Virus record (IMG/VR): IMGVR_UViG_3300046008_000925
Span: 1-25,505 of that record
DNA length: 25,505 bases
Reading direction: 5' to 3' (one strand)
Source of the DNA: a virus
The notes beneath the pieces are model-generated. The model was not told the origin of the DNA and made no database searches. It worked only from the letters and a program-made list of their open reading frames with translations. This document shows positions 16,291-22,522 of the stretch, piece by piece (position 1 is the first letter of the stretch; the number at the start of each line of letters is the position of its first letter). The position numbers and the translations under genes were made by a program.

Positions 16291-16761
16291 ATGAATCAAA
16301 ACTCGATTTTTGATAGTTCTATTAATATGTATAATACGACATATGATTATGACTTATACGACCCTAATATGAACATTCAAAACAAATTGTTTTGTACCTT
16401 TACTAAAGTAGATAAAATAGAGGACTTAATAGAATCGATTCAAAGTAAATATAACGTATTATACGGGAAAATATTTGCATTGCATATCAAAACTAATGAC
16501 GAGTATGTATTAACATATAATATTGAACTTGGGAATTTATCTGATATCCCTGAGAACACTATCTTAGTTCATAGAAAAAAAGAAACAAATAGTTTATACT
16601 CAATAAACGCCCTAAACCAACTAATCAAAAGTCTAAACAATGGAATGTTGGATCCCCAATTCTTAATAGACTGGAACAACTATAGAAATTGTATTTTGTT
16701 AACTCAACAGGGTGAATTAAAAAGGCTAGATACTAAAATTTATAAGATCATTAGTCTGTAG
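16291..16761 (+). CDS. Conserved-looking phage protein of unknown function
   Basis: A 156-residue soluble protein starting five bases after the polymerase-like stop. The N-terminal 35 residues are Asn/Tyr/Asp-rich; then KLFCTFTKVDKIEDLIESI, YNIELGNLSDIPENTILVHR, KKETNSLYSINALNQLIKSL and a C-terminal ILLTQQGELKRLDTKIYKII. This order of alternating strands and helices matches, from memory, an uncharacterised family found in many marine and freshwater T4-like phages, often near replication genes. No catalytic motif is evident. Tight linkage to the polymerase-like gene suggests a shared transcript and possibly a shared process. Confidence 0.75.
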   Translation: MNQNSIFDSSINMYNTTYDYDLYDPNMNIQNKLFCTFTKVDKIEDLIESIQSKYNVLYGKIFALHIKTNDEYVLTYNIELGNLSDIPENTILVHRKKETNSLYSINALNQLIKSLNNGMLDPQFLIDWNNYRNCILLTQQGELKRLDTKIYKIISL

Positions 16762-16776
16762 ATATAAATAAATTCA

Positions 16777-17373
16777 ATGATAAAACTTTTAGACCTCTTA
16801 CGCGAAGAAAAGCTTGATATCCTTAAACCTAGACGCTCTGGGGAAGAACGTCAACAAAATTTTGCAATCGCTACTCAAAAAAAGATTGAGCAATATATAA
16901 AGGATGGCGGAAAAGGTGATCTTGATTTAGAAAATACCCCAATTACATCATTACCAAATGATCTAACAGTTGGCAGTGATCTTAATTTAATAAATACTCC
17001 AATTTCCTTACTACCAAATGGTTTAACGGTTGGCGGTAATCTTGATTTAAGATATACTCTAATTTCTTCATTACCAAATAGTCTAAAGGTTAGAGGTTCT
17101 CTTGATTTAAGATATACTCTAATTTCTTCATTACCAAATGGTCTAAAGATTGAAGGTTATCTTACTTTAGATAATACCAAAATTACCTCATTACCAAATG
17201 GTTTAACAGTTGGCGGTAATCTTACTTTAGGAAATACCCCAATTACATCATTACCAAATGATTTAAAGGTTGAGGGTGATCTTTATTTAGAAAATACTCC
17301 AATAAGTAAAAAATATTCTAGGGAAGAAATTAAAAAAATGGTTCCCGGAGTAAAAGGTAATATTTATACATAG
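16777..17373 (+). CDS. Leucine-rich-type repeat protein, copy 1
   Basis: A 198-residue protein. Residues 1-48 are a charged leader starting MIKLLDLLREEKLDILKPRR. Residues 49-168 are six exact-length 20-residue repeats of the form LDLENTPITSLPNDLTVGSD, then a partial repeat and a C-terminal cap (KKYSREEIKKMVPGVKGNIY). The repeats (L-L-NTPI-SLPN-L-VGG) should stack as a solenoid with a Leu/Ile core; repeats 3 and 4 share an unusual RYTLISS stretch. Such proteins occur in many T4-like phages but have no established role; binding a protein partner is likely. The ATG lies 15 bases after the previous stop, with TATAAATA at 16763-16770. A paralogue follows directly. Confidence 0.85.
   Translation: MIKLLDLLREEKLDILKPRRSGEERQQNFAIATQKKIEQYIKDGGKGDLDLENTPITSLPNDLTVGSDLNLINTPISLLPNGLTVGGNLDLRYTLISSLPNSLKVRGSLDLRYTLISSLPNGLKIEGYLTLDNTKITSLPNGLTVGGNLTLGNTPITSLPNDLKVEGDLYLENTPISKKYSREEIKKMVPGVKGNIYT
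16921..17301 (+). repeat. Six 60-base tandem repeats plus a partial, in copy 1
   Basis: Six units of exactly 60 bases (16921-17280) and 21 bases of a seventh. Each opens CTTNNTTTA and carries a near-constant TTACCAAATG at mid-unit. Units 3 and 4 (17041-17160) are the most alike. Exact unit length keeps the frame, so copy number can change by recombination without breaking the gene. Confidence 0.9.
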
Positions 17374-17386
17374 ACATAACCAACTA

Positions 17387-18043
17387 ATGATAAAACTTTT
17401 AGACCTTTTACGCGAAGAGAAGCTTGATATCCTTAAACCTAGGCGCTCTGGGGAAGAACGTCAACAAAATTTTGCAATTGCTACTCAAAAAAAGATTGAG
17501 CAGTATATGAAAGATGGAGGAAAAGGTAATCTCGATTTAGAAAATACCCCAATTACTACATTACCTAATGGTCTAAAGGTTGATGGCTATCTTAATTTAT
17601 ATGGTACCAAAATTACATCATTACCAAATGGTTTAACGGTTGGAGGTGATCTTTATCTATCCAATACCCCAATTACCACATTGTCAAATGGTTTAACGGT
17701 TGGAGGTGATCTTGATTTATATGGTACCAAAATTACATCATTGCCAAATGATTTAACGGTTGGTGGCTATCTTTATTTAAGAAATACTCCAATTACATCA
17801 TTACCAAATGGTTTAACGGTTGGTGGCCATCTTGATTTAAGAAATACTAAAATTACCTCATTGCCAAATGGTCTAAAGGTTGGCGGTCATCTTGATTTAT
17901 CCAATACTCCAATTACATCATTACCAAATGGTTTAACGGTTGGAGGTTACCTTTATTTAGAAAATACTCCAATAAGTAAAAAATATTCTAAGGAAGAAAT
18001 TAAAAAAATGGTTCCCGGAGTAAAAGGTAATATTTATATATAA
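17387..18043 (+). CDS. Leucine-rich-type repeat protein, copy 2
   Basis: A 218-residue paralogue of the preceding gene, 13 bases downstream, longer by exactly one 20-residue repeat. Its leader (residues 1-48) differs from copy 1 only at Ile41Met and Asp48Asn. Residues 49-188 are seven full repeats such as LNLYGTKITSLPNGLTVGGD, alternating Thr-Pro-Ile and Thr-Lys-Ile versions, then the same cap ending KMVPGVKGNIYI. The alternation suggests growth by doubling of a two-repeat unit. TATTTATACA at 17361-17370, inside the end of copy 1, is 26 bases before this ATG, the spacing of the late motif, though it also encodes the conserved cap. Function unknown; probably a binding scaffold. Confidence 0.85.
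   Translation: MIKLLDLLREEKLDILKPRRSGEERQQNFAIATQKKIEQYMKDGGKGNLDLENTPITTLPNGLKVDGYLNLYGTKITSLPNGLTVGGDLYLSNTPITTLSNGLTVGGDLDLYGTKITSLPNDLTVGGYLYLRNTPITSLPNGLTVGGHLDLRNTKITSLPNGLKVGGHLDLSNTPITSLPNGLTVGGYLYLENTPISKKYSKEEIKKMVPGVKGNIYI
17531..17971 (+). repeat. Seven 60-base tandem repeats plus a partial, in copy 2
   Basis: Seven units of exactly 60 bases (17531-17950) and 21 bases of an eighth. Units 2 and 4 both contain ATGGTACCAAAATTACATCA, and units alternate in type, showing internal duplication. Together with 16777-17373 the genes form a tandem direct duplication of about 600 bases. Confidence 0.9.
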
Positions 18044-18066
18044 AAGTTTTCCTCCCAATAAAAATA

Positions 18067-18098
18067 TTTGGCTTCCCAAAAATAGGTTATTACATTAA
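18067..18098 (+). promoter_or_regulatory. Candidate host-type promoter for the replication genes
   Basis: TTTG (18067-18070), 20 bases, then TACATTAA (18091-18098), four of six fixed positions of the Bacteroidetes -7 box. It starts TTTGG like the elements at 14973 and 24406. The late motif is absent here, which fits early or middle expression of the single-strand binding protein. The 87-base gap contains no other clear signal. Confidence 0.4.
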
Positions 18099-18130
18099 AT
18101 ATATTATAAACAAAAAAAAAGTTATTAAAC

Positions 18131-18964
18131 ATGGATTTAAACACAATTAGACAAAAGCTTTCTAATATGAATTCAAAGAACAACAAAGGTGGTTCTAAAG
18201 TGGATTACGAAAAATTATATTGGAAACCAGCTATTGGAAAACAAACAATTAGAATTGTTCCTTCCAAATTCGACGACAAATCACCATTTAAAGAATTATT
18301 CTTTTATTATGGTATTGGAAACAAAATGATGCTTTCTCCACTTTCTTGGGGTGAAAAAGATCCAATTGCTGAATTCGTAAAACAATTACGTAAATCAAGC
18401 GACAAAGAAGATTGGAGATTAGCTAAAAAATTAGAACCGAAGTTAAGAGTATTCGCTCCTGTAATTGTACGTGGTGAAGAAGATAAAGGAGTTCGTTTAT
18501 GGCAATTTGGTAAAGAAGTGTATATGGAATTCTTATCAATGGCTGACGATGAAGACATTCAGGACTTTACTGATGTTGCAGAAGGAAGAGATTTTACAGT
18601 AGATACAGTAGGACCAGATACTACAGGAACCGCTTATAATAAATCATCAATCCGTCCTAAAACCAAAATTTCTCCTCTATCTTCAACTAAGGAAGAAATT
18701 GAAAAATACCTAAACAACCAACCTGATCCATCTGAAGCGTTTAAACGTTATACATTTGATGAAATGAAAAGTGCATTGCAAAGTTGGTTAGCACCTGATG
18801 AAGAAAGTGGAGAGGAGGAAGAAGAAGAAGAAGTAATTCCACCAACCACAGATTTACCTTGGGACAAACCTACAGTAAAATCTAAAACATCACCAAATTA
18901 CACATTATCTACTACTAAAAAAGATAATAAGTCAAAATTTGATGATCTGTTTGAAAAAGACTAA
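18131..18964 (+). CDS. 32: gp32-like single-stranded DNA binding protein
   Basis: A 277-residue protein (T4 gp32 has 301). Core features are KLYWKPAIGKQTIRIVPSKF, PFKELFFYYGIGNKMMLSPL, SWGEKDPIAEF, then KLEPKLRVFAPVIVRGEEDK and GVRLWQFGKEVYMEF, the OB-fold pattern of T4-like gp32. The N-terminal basic segment provides cooperativity in T4. From about residue 222 the protein is strongly acidic (DEESGEEEEEEE), and the C-terminus is the partner-binding tail. The whole protein contains no Cys and no His, so the zinc site of T4 gp32 is absent. It coats single strands for replication and UvsX-driven recombination. UvsX follows 47 bases downstream, beyond a G/C hairpin. Confidence 0.93.
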   Translation: MDLNTIRQKLSNMNSKNNKGGSKVDYEKLYWKPAIGKQTIRIVPSKFDDKSPFKELFFYYGIGNKMMLSPLSWGEKDPIAEFVKQLRKSSDKEDWRLAKKLEPKLRVFAPVIVRGEEDKGVRLWQFGKEVYMEFLSMADDEDIQDFTDVAEGRDFTVDTVGPDTTGTAYNKSSIRPKTKISPLSSTKEEIEKYLNNQPDPSEAFKRYTFDEMKSALQSWLAPDEESGEEEEEEEVIPPTTDLPWDKPTVKSKTSPNYTLSTTKKDNKSKFDDLFEKD

Positions 18965-18973
18965 TAACAATTA

Positions 18974-18997
18974 GGGGGGTGATTTAGCCCCCCATTT
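18974..18997 (+). terminator. G6/C6 hairpin between gp32-like and uvsX genes
   Basis: GGGGGG (18974-18979) and CCCCCC (18988-18993) flank an 8-base loop, followed by ATTT. The stem is strong but the T-tract is very short, so partial termination or protection of the upstream transcript's 3' end is more likely than full stop. It would lower uvsX relative to the abundant binding protein. Confidence 0.6.
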
Positions 18998-19011
18998 AAA
19001 ACCAAAAATTT

Positions 19012-20100
19012 ATGGCAAAAACAAAAAAGTCGCTTACAGAAGCGGTAGGGGAAGAACTTAAGTCAAAATTCTCATTAGATAAATTTAAGGAGAAGAAGGG
19101 ATTAGATAATAATGTAAAATTTAAGGAACAACAGTTCATCCCATTTAGCAAATCTATTAAAGATGCTCTTTCTATAGACGGGATTCCTATGGGTCATCTA
19201 ACTATAGCTAGAGGAAGATCAGACTCAGGTAAAACAACATTATTAATTGAAACAGCTATAAATGCTCAAAAACAAGGCATCCTCCCCATATTCATAATAA
19301 CTGAAATGAAGTGGGATTTTGAACACGCTATTCAGATGGGATTTGAGTTAAATAGAATAGTAGACCCTGAAGATCCAACAAACATAAATTATGAAGGTTT
19401 TTTTATGTATGTAGATAGATCAACGATTAATGTTATAGAAGATGTATCAGCATTTATATTGGATATATTAGATGAACAAAAGAAAGGGAATTTACCTTAT
19501 GATCTTTGTTTTTTATGGGATTCAGTTGGTTCAATTCCATGTAAACTAAGTGTTGAAGCCAAAAGTAATAACCCTCAATGGAATGCAGGAGCTATGGCTA
19601 CTCAATTTGGTAATTTTGTAAATCAAAAATTTACAATGTCTCGTAAATCTAATTACCCTTATACAAACACATTCTTTGTTATTAATAAAGTAGGAGTACA
19701 ACCAGCTGAATCACCTATGGGAAGACCAAAAATGACAAATAAGGGGGGAGATGCTATGTATTGGGATGCAACTTTAGTAATCACATTCGGTAATATAACT
19801 AATAGCGGAACATCTAAAATCAAAGCTGTTAAAGATAAAAAGAACGTAGAATTTGCTAAAAGAACAAAAATATCAATAGATAAAATCCACACAGGAATAG
19901 GAGTAGCTACTCAATCAACAGTAATTGTTACCCCTCATGGTTTTATTCCTGACACTGATAATTCAATAGCTAAGTATAAAAAGGAAAATTCGAAGAATTG
20001 GTTTGAAGGCTCGGATGGAGATATAACAATAGTTGAAGATTTAAGCGAATGGGAGGAAAGTGGGAATATTTCGGATATATTAGAATCTATTAAAGAATAG
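19012..20100 (+). CDS. uvsX: UvsX recombinase (RecA family)
   Basis: A 362-residue RecA-type ATPase (T4 UvsX has 391). Walker A GRSDSGKT is at residues 68-75 with Lys74; Walker B DLCFLWDS ends in Asp170; downstream FFVINKVGVQPAESPMGRP corresponds to the L1/L2 strand-binding region, and NKGGDAMYWDATLVITFG is typical of UvsX. The N-terminal 40 residues are Lys-rich and helical, the filament-forming arm. It pairs single strands coated by the gp32-like protein with homologous DNA for recombination-dependent replication and repair. The next gene begins one base after its stop, so the two are coupled. Confidence 0.95.
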   Translation: MAKTKKSLTEAVGEELKSKFSLDKFKEKKGLDNNVKFKEQQFIPFSKSIKDALSIDGIPMGHLTIARGRSDSGKTTLLIETAINAQKQGILPIFIITEMKWDFEHAIQMGFELNRIVDPEDPTNINYEGFFMYVDRSTINVIEDVSAFILDILDEQKKGNLPYDLCFLWDSVGSIPCKLSVEAKSNNPQWNAGAMATQFGNFVNQKFTMSRKSNYPYTNTFFVINKVGVQPAESPMGRPKMTNKGGDAMYWDATLVITFGNITNSGTSKIKAVKDKKNVEFAKRTKISIDKIHTGIGVATQSTVIVTPHGFIPDTDNSIAKYKKENSKNWFEGSDGDITIVEDLSEWEESGNISDILESIKE

Positions 20101-20101
20101 T

Positions 20102-21127
20102 ATGAAAAATAAAAATTTACTTAAACTCTTGAATGAAGTCCAAGAAAACACAGACTCAGTTTTTAATAAACATGAAAGAGTACTATTAATCGATGGTCTT
20201 AATCTATTTTTTAGAAATTTTGCGATTTTAAATTTAATAAATAGTAATGGAGTTCATATCGGGGGTTTAGGTGGTTTTCTTAGATCATTAGGAACATTAG
20301 TCAAAGAAATAAAACCTACATCAATATATGTTGTTTTTGATGGTCCTGGATCTTCAGCTAGTCGAAAAAATATGATTCCTGAATATAAATCAAGTCGAAA
20401 CATTAATAGGATTACAAATTGGGATATTTTTGATGATATCGAGGAAGAACATGATTCTAAAATTAATCAAATAGTACGTTTAATGCATTATTTAAAATGC
20501 TTGCCTGTTAAAGTATTAAGTATTCCTAAAGTAGAAGCAGATGATATTTTAGCTTGTTTAAGTCAACAAATATCATCAAACCCAAATAATAAATCATTCA
20601 TAGTATCCGCAGATAAAGACTTCCTCCAGCTAGTCACTAATAACATTACAGTTTATCGTCCCGTTGAAAAAGAATATTATACGCCACAGACTGTAATTGA
20701 TAAGTTTCAACTCACACCCCACAATTTTATCCTACAGAAAACACTACTTGGAGACAATTCAGATAATGTTAAAGGAATTAAGGGATTAGGTGAAAAGGGG
20801 CTTTTGAAAAAATTCCCGGAATTAAAAGAAAGAAATTTATCACTTCAAGATATATTTGATATATGTGAGGAAAAACTTAAAGACCATGTTGTATATGCTC
20901 GAATATTAATGGAGCGAAATGAGATAGAGAGCAAATATAAAGTTATGGATCTAAGTAAACCTTTAGTAAGTGAACAGGATATAGAAGATCTACAATCAAT
21001 AATTGAAGATGATGAATTATATTTTGAGCCTGAAGAATTCATACGAATGTATAATGAAGATGAATTAGGGAAAATAATTAAAAATGTAGATTTTTGGATT
21101 AAAGAAAATTTTTTATATTTAAAATAA
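20102..21127 (+). CDS. rnh: RNase H / FEN-like 5'-3' exonuclease
   Basis: A 341-residue PIN-like 5' nuclease. Metal-binding acidic residues stand in order: Asp31 (LLIDGLNLFFRNF), Asp80 (YVVFDGPGSS), Glu145/Asp147/Asp148 (KVEADDILA), Asp171/Asp173 (SADKDFLQL), and Asp218/Asp221 (LLGDNSDNVKGIKGLGEKG), the last within the helix-hairpin-helix. It matches T4 RNase H (305 residues), which removes RNA primers and flaps from lagging strands. The first 25 residues (MKNKNLLKLLNEVQENTDSV) are an extra N-terminal helix before the fold. It starts one base after uvsX and lies 13 bases before the helicase gene. Confidence 0.92.
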   Translation: MKNKNLLKLLNEVQENTDSVFNKHERVLLIDGLNLFFRNFAILNLINSNGVHIGGLGGFLRSLGTLVKEIKPTSIYVVFDGPGSSASRKNMIPEYKSSRNINRITNWDIFDDIEEEHDSKINQIVRLMHYLKCLPVKVLSIPKVEADDILACLSQQISSNPNNKSFIVSADKDFLQLVTNNITVYRPVEKEYYTPQTVIDKFQLTPHNFILQKTLLGDNSDNVKGIKGLGEKGLLKKFPELKERNLSLQDIFDICEEKLKDHVVYARILMERNEIESKYKVMDLSKPLVSEQDIEDLQSIIEDDELYFEPEEFIRMYNEDELGKIIKNVDFWIKENFLYLK

Positions 21128-21140
21128 TAAAATAAAAGTT

Positions 21141-22517
21141 ATGACAACAACAAGATTAAATTCTTTAGAGGAATATGGGCCCTCTTTCCAAACTAAAGTA
21201 ATATCTTCACTATTAACACATAAAAAATTTTTACTATCAATACATGATGTCTTAACTGATGAATATTTTAGTACACAAGCATCAAAATGGATTGTAGGTC
21301 AAATTTTAAGATATTATAGTGAGTATCACTGCCCACCAACAATGGAAGTTCTAAAAGTAGAAATGAAGAAGATAACAAACGATGTACTTCAAATTGCTAT
21401 CAAAGAACAATTAAAACAATCTTATTCAGCATCTGAAGATGATTTAGAGTATATTGAGAATGAATTCTCGGGCTTCTGTAAAAATCAACAACTAAAAAGA
21501 GCATTATTAGATTCAGTAGACTTACTTAAGGGTGGAGAGTACGATTCTATTAGATTTCTAATTGATAGTGCTCTTAAAGCAGGACAAGACAAAAATATAG
21601 GTCATGAATACGATAAAGATACTGAATCTAGGTATCGTGAAGATAATAGAGTTATTATTCCTACACCTTGGGATAAAATAAATGAACTAATACAAGGTGG
21701 ATTAGGAAATGGAGATTTTGGTTTAGTATTTGGTAATCCTGGAGGTGGTAAATCATGGGCTTTAGTAGCATTAGGTGGATGTGCTGTTCAATTAGGATAT
21801 AATGTAGTACATTATACTTTAGAATTAGGAGAAGATTATGTTGGTAAAAGATATGATGCTTTCTTTACAGGTATTCCTGTAGATAAACTTAAAAACTTCA
21901 AATCAAAAGTCCAAGAAACAATAACTGAACTCCCAGGTAAGTTAATTATAAAAGAATATATCCCAGGAAAGGCTAGTATTTCTACTTTAGAGAGCCACAT
22001 TAAAAAGTGTGAGGATTTAGGTTTTAAAACTGATTTAATTATTATAGATTATGTTGACTTACTTTCGTCAAAAAGAAAAAATAGGGAGAGAAAAGAGGAA
22101 ATTGATGATATTTATATCAGTACTAAAGGATTAGCTCGAGAATTAAATTTACCTGTATGGTCAGTATCACAGGTTAATAGAACAGGAGCTAAAGAAAATA
22201 TTATAGAAGGCACAGCAGCGGCCGGAAGTTATGATAAAATTATGATTTCTGATCTATGCTTAACCCTCTCAAGAAAAAAAGAAGACAAAGTTAACGGAAC
22301 CGGTAGGATTCACGTTATGAAAAATAGATATGGAGCGGATGGTATGACTTATAATGCCAAGATAGACACATCTAGAGGATATATAGAAATTGAAGATGAA
22401 TATAATGAGGATGATGATGAAGACACTAAACCAGCCGTTAAAAAGTTTGATAGTGACTTTGATAAATTTGATAAACAGCTTTTAAAAAATAAATTTTTCG
22501 AATTAAATAACAAATAA
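21141..22517 (+). CDS. 41: gp41-like replicative DNA helicase (DnaB type)
   Basis: A 458-residue protein (T4 gp41 has 475). An N-terminal helical domain (about 1-150) is followed by a RecA-like motor: Walker A GNPGGGKS at 198-205 with Lys204, then HYTLELGEDYVGKRYDAFFT, Walker B LIIIDYVDLL with Asp303, and SVSQVNRTGAKENIIEG with the sensor Gln. The C-terminus is acidic then basic, a likely contact for partners. As a hexamer it unwinds the fork 5' to 3' together with a primase, which is not in this window. The gene is in the same run as uvsX and rnh, and the reductase gene begins five bases after it. Confidence 0.95.
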   Translation: MTTTRLNSLEEYGPSFQTKVISSLLTHKKFLLSIHDVLTDEYFSTQASKWIVGQILRYYSEYHCPPTMEVLKVEMKKITNDVLQIAIKEQLKQSYSASEDDLEYIENEFSGFCKNQQLKRALLDSVDLLKGGEYDSIRFLIDSALKAGQDKNIGHEYDKDTESRYREDNRVIIPTPWDKINELIQGGLGNGDFGLVFGNPGGGKSWALVALGGCAVQLGYNVVHYTLELGEDYVGKRYDAFFTGIPVDKLKNFKSKVQETITELPGKLIIKEYIPGKASISTLESHIKKCEDLGFKTDLIIIDYVDLLSSKRKNRERKEEIDDIYISTKGLARELNLPVWSVSQVNRTGAKENIIEGTAAAGSYDKIMISDLCLTLSRKKEDKVNGTGRIHVMKNRYGADGMTYNAKIDTSRGYIEIEDEYNEDDDEDTKPAVKKFDSDFDKFDKQLLKNKFFELNNK

Positions 22518-22522
22518 AATAA

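Noticed and set aside
16763-16770. TATAAATA, the exact T4 late octamer, before repeat-protein copy 1
   Set aside because: Only six bases before the ATG, not shared by other genes here, and expected by chance in such AT-rich DNA; not called as a promoter, though noted for comparison.
16921-17971. Regular 60-base repeats considered as a CRISPR-like or satellite array
   Set aside because: Repeats are in frame, coding and without unique spacers; they are protein repeats.
22107-22118. Late-motif-like ATATTTATATC inside the helicase gene
   Set aside because: Within coding sequence with no start downstream; a chance match that shows the octamer alone is weak evidence.
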